19,977 bases of DNA from CAJPST01 sp041795785 (lineage in GTDB: Bacteria; Pseudomonadota; Gammaproteobacteria; Enterobacterales; Pasteurellaceae). The translations under genes and the position numbers were made by a program. The DNA is taken from contig JBHBXR010000207.1 in NCBI GenBank assembly GCA_041795785.1, forward strand, positions 1-19,977, read 5' to 3'. Positions within the stretch are counted from its first letter, which is position 1. Each line of letters begins with the position of its first letter. Positions 6,925 through 15,109 of this stretch are shown here, piece by piece. The notes beneath the pieces are model-generated. The model was given only the letters and a program-made list of their open reading frames with translations, was not told the origin of the DNA and ran no database searches.

Positions 6925-7476
6925 ATGGCACAGGTTTATATTATACACGGTTACGGCGCAACGCCTGATTCTCATTGGTTTCCTTGGTTGCAAACCGAAT
7001 TGGAACATATCGGGATTAAATGTCGGCGTTTGACTATGCCGCAAACCGATACGCCGGTAGCGGGTAAATGGCTTGAGCATTTGGAACAAAATATTGAAGT
7101 TGACGAGCAAACCTTGATAATCGGTCACAGTCTCGGTTGTATTGCAGGGCTGACTTTTCTTGCACGAAATTACCAACGACCGCTCGCCGCCATTTGGGTT
7201 TCCGGCTTTTATCAAGTGGTGGAAGGGTTAGAGGAATTAACGCCTTTTTCCAATCTTTATGCGGTATCGCCGAATTGTGCGGATTTCAAATCCTATGTGA
7301 TCGCCGCCTTGGATGATAAAATTGTGCCGCACACTTACAGCGACAACTTAGCCCAACACCTGAAAGCCGATTATATCCGTTTGCCGCAAGGCGGGCATTT
7401 TTTAGGTGAGGAAGGCTGGACGGAATTTCCGTTGCTGCTGGGTTTGGTGAAAGAATTATTGAATAAACGGGAATAA
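6925..7476 (+). CDS. RBBP9/YdeN-family alpha/beta serine hydrolase
   Basis: A 183-residue cytoplasmic alpha/beta-hydrolase of the small RBBP9/YdeN type, with no signal peptide. A full catalytic triad is visible: nucleophile S69 in I-I-G-H-S-L-G, probable acid D131 in A-L-D-D-K-I-V-P, and H158 in P-Q-G-G-H-F. The N-terminal V-Y-I-I-H-G-Y-G is the usual first strand and oxyanion loop. ATG 6925 follows AAAGAGGTTTTTT. It begins 23 bases after panF, and prmA starts 2 bases after its stop, so it is embedded in the operon. Its substrate is not known; members of this family are weak esterases in many bacteria. The position between panF and prmA is not the E. coli or Haemophilus order. Confidence 0.85.
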   Translation: MAQVYIIHGYGATPDSHWFPWLQTELEHIGIKCRRLTMPQTDTPVAGKWLEHLEQNIEVDEQTLIIGHSLGCIAGLTFLARNYQRPLAAIWVSGFYQVVEGLEELTPFSNLYAVSPNCADFKSYVIAALDDKIVPHTYSDNLAQHLKADYIRLPQGGHFLGEEGWTEFPLLLGLVKELLNKRE

Positions 7477-7478
7477 CG

Positions 7479-8372
7479 ATGGCTTGGATACAAATCAGAT
7501 TAAACAGTACGGATCGCAAAGCGGAGCAAATCAGCGATTATTTGGAAGAAATCGGAGCGGTGTCAGTAACTTTTATGGATAGTCAAGACACGCCGATTTT
7601 TGAACCTCTGCCGGGCGAAACCCGTTTGTGGGGCAATACGGATGTGGTTGCATTGTTTGATGCGGAAACGGATATGGCGCAAATTCTGCGTTTGTTACGG
7701 CAAGAAAAACATTTGGATGAAAACACGGCATATAAAATCGAGCAAATTGAAGATAAAGATTGGGAACGTGAATGGATGGATAATTTTCATCCGATGCGTT
7801 TCGGCAAACGTTTATGGATTTGCCCGAGTTGGCGTGAAGTGCCTGAGCCTGATGCGGTAAATGTGATGTTGGATCCCGGCTTGGCATTCGGCACCGGCAC
7901 TCACCCGACAACCGCCCTTTGTTTGGAATGGTTGGACGGTTTGGACTTACGCGGAAAAACCGTCATTGATTTCGGTTGCGGTTCGGGTATTTTGGCGATT
8001 GCCGCATTGAAGCTGGGCGCGCAAAGTGCGGTCGGAATTGACATCGATCCGCAGGCTATTTTAGCCAGTCGCAATAATGCGGAACAAAACGACGTAGCGG
8101 ATCGATTGCGGCTTTTCTTATCCGATGAAAAACCATCGGATCTGAAAGCGGATGTCGTGGTAGCAAACATTCTGGCAGGACCGTTAAAAGAACTTTATCC
8201 GCTCATCAGCCAATTGGTTAAACCTCACGGCGTACTTGGCTTGTCCGGTATTTTAGCCACACAGGCGGAATCGGTGTGTGAAACCTACCAACAGTCATTT
8301 AACCTGGATGCGGTACAGGAACGGGAAGAGTGGTGTCGTATTACGGGCAAAGCATTGACTGCTAAGGCATAA
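7479..8372 (+). CDS. prmA: Ribosomal protein L11 methyltransferase
   Basis: SAM-dependent enzyme that trimethylates several amino groups of ribosomal protein L11. It has 297 residues, close to 293 in E. coli. The order of parts is an N-terminal substrate-recognition domain (about 1-60), a linker, L-D-P-G-L-A-F-G-T-G-T-H-P-T-T (131-145), SAM-binding motif I V-I-D-F-G-C-G-S-G (162-170), and the motif N-I-L-A-G-P-L near 228. The start is 2 bases after the hydrolase stop with a modest CGGGA ribosome binding site, so translation is probably coupled. In E. coli and Haemophilus dusB-fis follows prmA; here a terminator and the convergent ara operon follow instead. Confidence 0.97.
   Translation: MAWIQIRLNSTDRKAEQISDYLEEIGAVSVTFMDSQDTPIFEPLPGETRLWGNTDVVALFDAETDMAQILRLLRQEKHLDENTAYKIEQIEDKDWEREWMDNFHPMRFGKRLWICPSWREVPEPDAVNVMLDPGLAFGTGTHPTTALCLEWLDGLDLRGKTVIDFGCGSGILAIAALKLGAQSAVGIDIDPQAILASRNNAEQNDVADRLRLFLSDEKPSDLKADVVVANILAGPLKELYPLISQLVKPHGVLGLSGILATQAESVCETYQQSFNLDAVQEREEWCRITGKALTAKA
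8024..8032 (+). repeat. DNA uptake signal core in prmA
   Basis: Perfect AAGTGCGGT, coding for Q-S-A-V-G in the SAM-binding domain. It is followed by CGGAATTGAC, so the A/T extension is weak. Confidence 0.8.
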
Positions 8373-8377
8373 ATAAA

Positions 8378-8420
8378 AAAGGCATAGTTTGCAATATTAA
8401 CATTTGTTTACTATGCCTTT
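8378..8420. terminator. Bidirectional terminator between prmA and araA; GCATAGT palindrome A
   Basis: AAAGGCATAGT (8378-8388) pairs with ACTATGCCTTT (8410-8420) around a 21-base A/T-rich loop. Rightward transcripts meet TTTATTTTT after the stem; leftward transcripts meet a T run from the A tract at 8374-8380, so it can end both prmA (+) and araA (-). The right arm TTTGTTTACTATGCC matches the right arm of a second palindrome after glmU (17914-17928) at 14 of 15 bases, suggesting a repeat family. Confidence 0.75.
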
Positions 8421-8455
8421 ATTTTTACCGCTAATTCAAGTTGCGGATTATTCCA

Positions 8456-9943
8456 TTAACGATAAGCCGCATCGTTCCAGCGCAGCTCGTTTTTCAGCGC
8501 GGCAAGATCGGTTTTTTCGTTGATATGAATAAATTCGATTTCAAAGAATTCGGCAAAAGTACGCAACATTTCCGCATCAACATCCAAACTGAACGCACTG
8601 TGGTGCGCACCGCCGGCTAAAATCCAAGCCTGTGTGCCGACATCAAAATTCGGCTTGAGTTTCCAAAAAGCGTGACCAACCGGCAGATTCGGCATGGCAT
8701 GCGGTTTATCCACCGCTTCCAAATCCGCCACGATCATACGGAAACGGTTTCCCATATCGACGATAGTCGCATTAACTGCCGGACCGGTCTTGGCTGTGAA
8801 AATCAGTCGGGTCGGATCTTCTTTGCCGCCGATGCCGAGCGGTTTAATATCCAATACCGGTTTTTCCTGCGCAATGGAAGGGCAGACTTCGAGCATATGT
8901 GCGCCAAGTACCAGTTCATTGTTTTCATCCAAATTATAAGTGTAATCTTCCATAAACGACGCGCCTTTCGGCAAACCGTAGCCCATCACTTTAACGGCAC
9001 GTACCAATGCGGCGGTTTTCCAATCGCCTTCACCGCCGAAACCATAGCCTTGTTGCATTAAGCGCTGCACCGGCAAGCCCGGTAATTGTTTCATACCGTG
9101 CAGATTTTCAAAGGTATCGGTAAAGGCTTTAAAGCCACCTTTTTGTAAAATGGTCTTTAAGCCCAATTCAATGCGGGCGCTGTCCAGTAAGGATTGGCGT
9201 TTTGCGCCGTTTTCTTTCAAGCTGTCCGTTAGCTGATAATCGGCTTCATATTCTTTCACTAACGCGGCGACATCTTCTTCTTTCACTTGATTGATGCTTT
9301 CCACCAGTTCGTACACACCGTAACCGTTAACGCTGTAACCGAATTTAATTTGCGCTTCCACTTTGTCGCCTTCGGTCACGGCAACCTGACGCATATTGTC
9401 ACCGAAACGGGCGACTTTCAGATGCTTCTGATCGTAAATCGCCGCCAATACGCGCATCCAACGATCGATTTTGTGTTTCACCGCAGCAGACTGCCAATGT
9501 CCGACCACAATAGTACGCGGTTTACGCAAGCGGGAAAGTAAAAAACCGAATTCACGATCACCGTGTGCGGTTTGATGCAGATTCATATAATCCATATCAA
9601 TCTCGTTCCACGGAATATGTTGATTGAACTGCGTGTGAAACTGTAATAACGGCTTATTGAGCTGACTGAGCCCTGCAATCCACATTTTTGCCGGCGAAAA
9701 CGTGTGCATCCAACCGATCAGACCGGCGCATTTGTCTTCATTATTCGCCGCCTGACAAACGGCTAGAATATCTTCCGGCGTAGTAGCGACTTCTTTCAGT
9801 TTGATTTGAATAAACGGATTTTGTTGATTCAAATATTGGGTGATCTGCTGCGCATTGTTTTTTACTTGCGCCAACGCTTCATTACCGTACAGATGTTGGC
9901 TGCCGACTACAAACCAGACTTCCAGATTTTTGATAAATTCCAT
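8456..9943 (-). CDS. araA: L-arabinose isomerase
   Basis: Converts L-arabinose to L-ribulose in the cytoplasm, using Mn2+. The start chosen is the ATG at 9941-9943 (M-E-F-I-K-N-L-E-V-W-F-V-V-G-S-Q-H-L-Y-G), preceded by AAGGAGATAACG; a longer ORF to 9982 has no homology at its front and overlaps araB. The product has 495 residues against 500 in E. coli. Metal and catalytic residues are visible: E305 in GGEGDWK, E332 in FMEDYTY, H349 in GAHMLEVCPS and the H447-H448 pair in AGGAHHSAF. It lies 10 bases after the araB stop, with its ribosome binding site overlapping that stop. It is the last gene of the ara operon and no araD follows. Confidence 0.98.
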   Translation of the reverse strand: MEFIKNLEVWFVVGSQHLYGNEALAQVKNNAQQITQYLNQQNPFIQIKLKEVATTPEDILAVCQAANNEDKCAGLIGWMHTFSPAKMWIAGLSQLNKPLLQFHTQFNQHIPWNEIDMDYMNLHQTAHGDREFGFLLSRLRKPRTIVVGHWQSAAVKHKIDRWMRVLAAIYDQKHLKVARFGDNMRQVAVTEGDKVEAQIKFGYSVNGYGVYELVESINQVKEEDVAALVKEYEADYQLTDSLKENGAKRQSLLDSARIELGLKTILQKGGFKAFTDTFENLHGMKQLPGLPVQRLMQQGYGFGGEGDWKTAALVRAVKVMGYGLPKGASFMEDYTYNLDENNELVLGAHMLEVCPSIAQEKPVLDIKPLGIGGKEDPTRLIFTAKTGPAVNATIVDMGNRFRMIVADLEAVDKPHAMPNLPVGHAFWKLKPNFDVGTQAWILAGGAHHSAFSLDVDAEMLRTFAEFFEIEFIHINEKTDLAALKNELRWNDAAYR

Positions 9944-9953
9944 CGTTATCTCC

Positions 9954-11561
9954 TTAATGTGCCAATGTATTGTTCGCTTCAATCGCAGCTTTTACCACGG
10001 CGATTCCACGTTGATAAGCTTGCATAAATTGCTCGTAGCCCTGACTGATTTGCGCATCGGGCTCGACAACGCTGATTTCCGCTTGTTGAAAAATTTCGTT
10101 ATTCAGATATTGTTCCAAAGACTGCCCCGCTTGATGTCGGCTGAGAAAATTTGCCAATAACGCAATCCCCCACGCGCCGCCTTCACCCGCCGTGCTCATG
10201 GTTGCCACCGCCGTATTTAGCGCCGAAGCCAGAATTTTCTGCGCCACGTTTTGCGTTTTAAAGATACCGCCGTGTCCGAGAATTTGTGTGATACGGACGT
10301 TTTCCTGCCGCATCAGAATATCCATGCCCAGTTTCATTGCGCCGAAAGCGCTGTATAAATGTACGCGAATCAAATTAGCCAAGTTAAAATCGGCGTTGGT
10401 CGGGTGAATTAACAACGGACAACCTTCAGCCAAACCGACAACGTGTTCGCCGGAATAAAAACCGTAAGAGAGCAGACCGCCGCAATCGGCGTCGCCTTCC
10501 AGCGCTTTCAGAAACAGGGTTTCGTACAGTTTTTCCGTGCTGACTTGTACGCCGAACGCATTTAAGGTTTCGCCGAACAAATTCACCCACGCATTAATAT
10601 CCGTGCTGCAATTATTGGCGTGTGCCATCGCAACCGGCTTGCCGGCAGGCGTAGTGACCATATCCAGTTCTTCATACACGCGGGATAATTGTTTTTCCAA
10701 TACAATCATGGCGAAAGCGGAAGTGCCGGCGGAAATATTCCCCGTAGTTTCTTTTATGCTGTTGGTGGCGACCATTCCCGTTCCCGCATCGCCTTCCGGT
10801 GGACAAAACGGAATGCCCGCTTGTAAATTGCCGCTCGGATCGAGCAATTCGGCACCAAGTGCGGTCAGTTTTCCCGCCGTTTTTCCGGCAGGCAACACTT
10901 GCGGCAGAATCTCCGTGATATGCCAAGGATAATGTTTATCCGCAATTAACTGTGCAAACTGCGTGAGCATCCGCTTATCGTAAGACTGCGTTTGTATATC
11001 GATAGGAAACATCCCCGAAGCGTCGCCGATACCCAATACTTTCTCGCCGGTCAACAACCAATGCACATATCCCGCTAAAGTAGTGAAATAATCAATGTCG
11101 GCGACGTGCGCCTCCTGATTTAAAATCGCTTGATAAAGATGAGCGATACTCCAACGCTGCGGAATGTTATATTGAAAAAGTGCGGTCAGTTTTTGCGAAG
11201 ATTGTTGAGTGAAGTTATTACGCCAAGTACGGAACGGCACCAACAGTTTACCTTGTTTATCGAAGGGCATATAACCGTGCATCATCGCGCTGATACCGAT
11301 GGCGGCAAGTTTGGTGATCGGCAGTTGATATTTTTCTTTCACCGCGTCCGCCAAATTGCGATAGGCGCTTTGTAAACCGTGCAGAATTTCTTCTTGCGGA
11401 TAAGTCCAAATGCCGTTGCTGAAATGATTTTCCCAATCGAATACGCCGTTGGCGAGAATGGCGCCTTTATCGTCAATCAAAACCGCTTTGATTCGCGTAG
11501 AACCGAATTCAATACCGAGCACGGCATCGCCGTTTTCAATGAGTTGCTTTGTATCGTACAT
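9954..11561 (-). CDS. araB: FGGY-family sugar kinase, probable L-ribulokinase of a non-E. coli subfamily
   Basis: Predicted to phosphorylate L-ribulose to L-ribulose 5-phosphate, judged mainly from its position just before araA and behind an AraC-type promoter. The 535-residue protein has the FGGY-kinase phosphate loop near residues 16-25 (G-I-E-F-G-S-T-R-I-K), the segment M-M-H-G-Y-M-P-F, and the C-terminal ATP-domain stretch G-E-G-G-A-W-G-I-A-L-L. The N-terminus and overall length differ from E. coli AraB (566 residues). As I recall, it is closer to the kinases next to araA in Bacteroidetes and some Firmicutes, often labelled xylulokinase-like. ATG 11559-11561 follows AAAAGGACACGTT. Kinase identity is secure; ribulose as substrate is an inference from context. 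Confidence 0.85.
   Translation of the reverse strand: MYDTKQLIENGDAVLGIEFGSTRIKAVLIDDKGAILANGVFDWENHFSNGIWTYPQEEILHGLQSAYRNLADAVKEKYQLPITKLAAIGISAMMHGYMPFDKQGKLLVPFRTWRNNFTQQSSQKLTALFQYNIPQRWSIAHLYQAILNQEAHVADIDYFTTLAGYVHWLLTGEKVLGIGDASGMFPIDIQTQSYDKRMLTQFAQLIADKHYPWHITEILPQVLPAGKTAGKLTALGAELLDPSGNLQAGIPFCPPEGDAGTGMVATNSIKETTGNISAGTSAFAMIVLEKQLSRVYEELDMVTTPAGKPVAMAHANNCSTDINAWVNLFGETLNAFGVQVSTEKLYETLFLKALEGDADCGGLLSYGFYSGEHVVGLAEGCPLLIHPTNADFNLANLIRVHLYSAFGAMKLGMDILMRQENVRITQILGHGGIFKTQNVAQKILASALNTAVATMSTAGEGGAWGIALLANFLSRHQAGQSLEQYLNNEIFQQAEISVVEPDAQISQGYEQFMQAYQRGIAVVKAAIEANNTLAH
10857..10865 (+). repeat. DNA uptake signal core in araB
   Basis: Perfect AAGTGCGGT on the + strand, antisense to the kinase gene, followed by CAGTTTT. 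Confidence 0.8.
11178..11186 (+). repeat. DNA uptake signal, second copy in araB
   Basis: Perfect AAGTGCGGT preceded by TTGAAA and followed by CAGTTTTTGC, a good extended match. It lies only 313 bases from the previous copy. Confidence 0.85.
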
Positions 11562-11589
11562 AACGTGTCCTTTTGAGTATTTATGCCAT

Positions 11590-11619
11590 AGCTTAATCTC
11601 TCAATGAGAAAAGCGTTAG
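11590..11619 (-). promoter_or_regulatory. pBAD-like promoter for araBA
   Basis: On the - strand, CTAACG (+ strand 11614-11619) stands where E. coli pBAD has its -35 CTGACG. It is followed by an 18-base spacer beginning CTTTTCTC (E. coli CTTTTTATC) and a -10 TAAGCT (11590-11595) about 29 bases before the araB start. The -35 overlaps the last bases of the proximal AraC half-site, as in E. coli. No convincing CRP site was found in the remaining upstream part (11655-11728). Confidence 0.75.
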
Positions 11620-11654
11620 AGGATAAAATGCTATTTATATGGATAAAATAGCTG
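11617..11654 (-). promoter_or_regulatory. AraC operator pair resembling araI1-araI2
   Basis: The distal half-site at 11638-11654 reads TATGGATAAAATAGCTG on the + strand; I count 14 of 17 matches to the E. coli araI1 sequence TATGGATAAAAATGCTA. The proximal half-site at 11617-11633 reads TAGAGGATAAAATGCTA, 12 of 17. The GCT cores are exactly 21 bp apart, two helical turns, as in E. coli. A strong distal and weaker proximal site is the arrangement needed for arabinose-dependent activation by an AraC dimer. Confidence 0.82.
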
Positions 11655-11728
11655 CCGGATTTAAAATAAGAATCGGATCAACCTTTCGTCTATAAACGAA
11701 TTTAACTTGATGAAAATTAAAAATTTCT

Positions 11729-12583
11729 TTACCTCGAATTACGATATTCGGATGGATTTAATCCCGTGTAGCGTTTGAACAAACGGGAAAAATACAATTG
11801 ATCGTCATAGCCTAGCTGTCGCGCGATATGATAAATAGGCGCGCCCGAAGTGTGCAGTAAATGCTGCGCTTTGATCATCCGTTGTTCCTCCCGCCATTTG
11901 ACGATACCGCAGCCCATTTGCTGCACGAATAAATGCGCCAAACGGGACGGCGATATATGAATATGATCGGCGATATCCGAAATTTTATGGTTTTTGCCCA
12001 AATTGTCCGTGATGAAATGACAGGCGGATAAAATCCGCGGATCGAGTAGGCGCTGTTTATTCGCCGGATCCAATTTAAAGCATTTGATTAACAACTGTTC
12101 CAATAAACACATGGACATTTCTTCGGAGAAAATAGCGCCCGAATTATATTCCCGCTCAATTTGCTGAAACAAATGCAGAATTTCCCGATAAGTCTGCTCG
12201 TTGGGAATAGTGAGACGACCGACATGATTGACCGTATCCGTCCAATTCAACCAATCCGCCCACAACGCACGCGGACGAAAATAAATCCACTGGTGATACC
12301 ACTGTTCCGCTTCAACGGCGCGATGATAATAATGCACCGCATTAGGCGGAAACATCAGCAAATCGCCGACGGAACAATGAAATGCGCTTTTGCCGCTGAA
12401 CACGGTACCGATGCCTTTGATAGTAAGGTTGATAATGTAACCGTTCATCCCGTTCGGGCGATTGATGGCAAAATCCAGTTCGCCGTTTTGTTCAATCGGC
12501 GTACAACCCGCCACTAAATAGGCGCCGAAGTGGTAACCAGGCAGTAACGGGTTGGGTTGGCTGGTCGTCTCATTTCGTTTCAT
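11729..12583 (-). CDS. araC: Arabinose-responsive transcription regulator AraC
   Basis: A 284-residue AraC orthologue (E. coli 292). The N-terminal cupin domain (about 11-175) shares N-P-L-L-P-G-Y and L-V-A-G-x-T-P-I-E with E. coli, and all four arabinose-contact residues are retained at an offset of 4: R42, Y86, H97 and W99. The C-terminal half has two helix-turn-helix units (near ISDIADHIHISPSRLAHLF and IYHIARQLGYDDQLYFSRLF) and ends L-N-P-S-E-Y-R-N-S-R. It starts 9 bases after the araH stop with no strong ribosome binding site, so it is probably translated by coupling to araH. It therefore sits inside the araFGH operon it should control, unlike the divergent E. coli araC. Confidence 0.96.
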   Translation of the reverse strand: MKRNETTSQPNPLLPGYHFGAYLVAGCTPIEQNGELDFAINRPNGMNGYIINLTIKGIGTVFSGKSAFHCSVGDLLMFPPNAVHYYHRAVEAEQWYHQWIYFRPRALWADWLNWTDTVNHVGRLTIPNEQTYREILHLFQQIEREYNSGAIFSEEMSMCLLEQLLIKCFKLDPANKQRLLDPRILSACHFITDNLGKNHKISDIADHIHISPSRLAHLFVQQMGCGIVKWREEQRMIKAQHLLHTSGAPIYHIARQLGYDDQLYFSRLFKRYTGLNPSEYRNSR

Positions 12584-12592
12584 ACGGATGTC

Positions 12593-13564
12593 TTACGCAT
12601 TGATAAATTTCTGTTTATATTTATCAAAAATCACTGCGATGAGCAAAATCAATCCACGTACCACATATTGTGCAAACGGTGAAATATTTAATAAGTTCAT
12701 CGCATTTTCAATAGTACCGAGAATCAACACCCCTGCAATGATGAAAGAAATCTTCGCTACACCGCCGTTTAAGGAAACTCCGCCGAGTACGCACGCGGAG
12801 ATGGCGACCAATTCAAATCCGATAGAAGTCATCGGCTGACCGCTGGTCATACGGGCGGCGAGAATAATGCCTGCCAATGCGGATACAATGCCGGACACGA
12901 CAAAGATAATCAGTTTCGTACGGTCAACGTTAATCCCTGCCAAGCGTGATGCTTCTTCATTCCCGCCGATCGCTAACGTATTGCGTCCGTAAGTGGTTTT
13001 GCTGAGTAAGAAACCGAAAATACCGATGCACACAATAGTAAACCAAATCGGCAACGGGATACCCAAAAATGATTGATAGCCCAAATCAAAAAACTCTTCT
13101 TTGGTAATACCGACCGCTTTACCGTCGGAAATAATGTAGCCCAAACCGCGCGCAATTTGCATACTGGCTAACGTGGTGATTAACGAATTGATTTTCAGTT
13201 TGGCGATAACAAAACCGTTAATTAAACCGATAACCGCGCCTAATCCCAATCCCGCCGAGACACCTAAAAAAATACTTTGCGTTTGGTTTAACACCACGGC
13301 GGTCACGACGCCGGCACAAGCAATCACGGAGGCAACGGACAAATCAATTTCCCCGGCGGCTAAACAGAACAACATACCGCAAGCGACCATACCGCTCATG
13401 GAAATCGCCAGTCCCAATCCTTTCATATTGATGACAGTGGCGAAATTCGGGATAAAAATACAGGAAGCAATAAAAATAACAAAGAAAATCAGTAACATCC
13501 CATAAGAGTTCCAAACTTTGTGCAAGACGCTCACATTTTTTTGTGTTGAATTGACTGCGTTCAT
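12593..13564 (-). CDS. araH: L-arabinose ABC transporter permease
   Basis: Inner-membrane channel of the high-affinity arabinose importer, working as a dimer with AraG and receiving sugar from AraF. The 323-residue length is close to E. coli AraH. The sequence is a series of hydrophobic helices beginning at about residue 20 (G-M-L-L-I-F-F-V-I-F-I-A), with the sugar-permease segment A-G-E-I-D-L-S-V-A-S, the cytoplasmic loop G-G-N-E-E-A-S-R-L-A-G-I that contacts the ATPase, and L-G-G-V-S-L-N-G-G. The ATG at 13562-13564 follows AGGAGAAATGAT. It starts 15 bases after the araG stop and runs directly into araC. Confidence 0.96.
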   Translation of the reverse strand: MNAVNSTQKNVSVLHKVWNSYGMLLIFFVIFIASCIFIPNFATVINMKGLGLAISMSGMVACGMLFCLAAGEIDLSVASVIACAGVVTAVVLNQTQSIFLGVSAGLGLGAVIGLINGFVIAKLKINSLITTLASMQIARGLGYIISDGKAVGITKEEFFDLGYQSFLGIPLPIWFTIVCIGIFGFLLSKTTYGRNTLAIGGNEEASRLAGINVDRTKLIIFVVSGIVSALAGIILAARMTSGQPMTSIGFELVAISACVLGGVSLNGGVAKISFIIAGVLILGTIENAMNLLNISPFAQYVVRGLILLIAVIFDKYKQKFINA

Positions 13565-13579
13565 ATCATTTCTCCTAAA

Positions 13580-15076
13580 CTATTCGGTTTCAACCATCGC
13601 AAGTTTTAAAATACCTTCTTCCGTTGCGTCCGCACGCATGACTTCCCCCGTAATTTGTTGCGCCCGCATCACAATGATACGGTCTGATAGTCCGATCACT
13701 TCAGGTAAGTCGCTGGATACCACAATAATGGCGAGTTTTTCATCGGCCAGTTTAAAAATTAAATCGTAGATTTCCGATTTGGCGCCGACATCAATTCCTC
13801 GGGTCGGCTCGTCAAGCAGCAGCACTTTAATATCTTCCGACAGCCAACGTCCCAAAATGGCTTTTTGTTGGTTTCCGCCCGATAGATTAACGATTAACTG
13901 CTCAATAGACGGAGTTTTTACATTCATCTGTTTACGTTGTTTCTCCGCGTTTTCTTTTTCCCATTTTTCGTTAATCACGAATTTAAACAGATTGTGCATC
14001 CGTCTGGCACTGATATTGATATTTTCTCCTACGCTTGCCGTCGGAATGATACCTTCTTTTTTACGATCTTCCGGACAAAGCACGATACCCCGTTCAATAG
14101 CGTCTTTCGGTCTGCCGATATTGATAGCTGCGCCGTCCAATTCAATGCTTCCCTGCGTAATCGGATCCGCACCGAAAATGACCTTTAACAATTCGGAACG
14201 TCCCGCGCCGACCAAACCGAATAAACCTAAAATTTCACCGGCGCGCACTTCCAAATTGAAATTTCCTTTTAATTTGGTACCGGAAAGTGCGGTCACTTTT
14301 AAGCGAGTTTTACCGATTTCACGCGGGCGGTAGTTATAAATATCGCCAAGGTTGCGCCCCACCATACTGCGCACTAAAATGTCATTGTTGATTTTGGATA
14401 AATCGGAAAAGGTTTCGACAAACTGTCCGTCTTTCAACACGGTAATTTCATCACTGATACGGAAAATTTCTTCCATACGGTGCGAAACATACAAAATCAC
14501 TTTGCCTTCCGCTTTTAATTCCTTGATCACGCTAAATAATTTTTCAATTTCAGGCGCCGACAAACTACTGGTCGGTTCGTCAAACGCAATGATTTTCGCA
14601 CCGCGACTGAGGGCTTTGGCGATTTCAATCATCTGCCATTGCCCGATGGATAATTCCCTTAACGGGGTATTCGGCGAGATGTTCAGTTCCAATTTATCCA
14701 AATATTGTTGGGTGCGGGCAATTAATTGTTTTTGATTTACCACGCCGAAAGCATGCGGCAGTTGCCCTAAACACAGGTTTTCCGCCACCGTCATATCCGG
14801 CACGATGTTTAATTCTTGATAAATAATGGCAATACCCGCCAGCAAGGCGTCTTTGGTATTGCGGAATGTCATGGTTCTGCCGCCGATATGAAGTTTTCCG
14901 TCTGTGGGCAGATAGTTTCCGCTCAGAATTTTTAGCAGTGTCGATTTACCGGCGCCGTTTTCCCCCATTAAGGCATGGACTTTTCCCTCGTAGCATTTAA
15001 AGGAAACGTTTTGCAATGCCTTCACCCCGGGGAAACTCTTACTGATATTATCGAATTCTAAATAGGGAACTTGCAT
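13580..15076 (-). CDS. araG: L-arabinose ABC transporter ATP-binding protein
   Basis: Double-cassette ATPase that powers arabinose import through AraH. The ATG at 15074-15076 (M-Q-V-P-Y-L-E-F) follows GAGGAGAATAAAG; a longer ORF to 15091 overlaps that site and is rejected. The product has 498 residues (E. coli 504). The first cassette has Walker A G-E-N-G-A-G-K-S-T (38-46), signature L-S-I-G-Q-W-Q and Walker B A-F-D-E-P-T-S. The second has the degenerate Walker A G-L-V-G-A-G-R-S-E normal for sugar ATPases of this class, signature L-S-G-G-N-Q-Q-K and Walker B L-L-L-D-E-P-T-R-G-I-D. It is separated from araF by 79 bases containing a strong hairpin. Confidence 0.97.
   Translation of the reverse strand: MQVPYLEFDNISKSFPGVKALQNVSFKCYEGKVHALMGENGAGKSTLLKILSGNYLPTDGKLHIGGRTMTFRNTKDALLAGIAIIYQELNIVPDMTVAENLCLGQLPHAFGVVNQKQLIARTQQYLDKLELNISPNTPLRELSIGQWQMIEIAKALSRGAKIIAFDEPTSSLSAPEIEKLFSVIKELKAEGKVILYVSHRMEEIFRISDEITVLKDGQFVETFSDLSKINNDILVRSMVGRNLGDIYNYRPREIGKTRLKVTALSGTKLKGNFNLEVRAGEILGLFGLVGAGRSELLKVIFGADPITQGSIELDGAAINIGRPKDAIERGIVLCPEDRKKEGIIPTASVGENINISARRMHNLFKFVINEKWEKENAEKQRKQMNVKTPSIEQLIVNLSGGNQQKAILGRWLSEDIKVLLLDEPTRGIDVGAKSEIYDLIFKLADEKLAIIVVSSDLPEVIGLSDRIIVMRAQQITGEVMRADATEEGILKLAMVETE
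14285..14293 (+). repeat. DNA uptake signal core in araG
   Basis: Perfect AAGTGCGGT followed by CACTTTTAAG. It is the only uptake core found between 11187 and 17951. Confidence 0.83.
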
Positions 15077-15109
15077 CTTTATTCTCCTCACGGATTCGGT
15101 TTAGCGCTA

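Noticed and set aside
8672..9061. 129-codon + strand open frame in araA
   Set aside because: It is antisense to conserved active-site sequence of arabinose isomerase, with no independent support.
11686..11701. TTCGTCTATAAACGAA in the araC-araB gap as a terminator or operator
   Set aside because: The arms are only 5 bp and the sequence has no T tract or match to a known site.
13779..14333. 184-codon open frame on the + strand inside araG
   Set aside because: It is fully antisense to a clear ABC ATPase gene with intact motifs; the translated product is low-complexity and has no recognisable domain or ribosome binding site.
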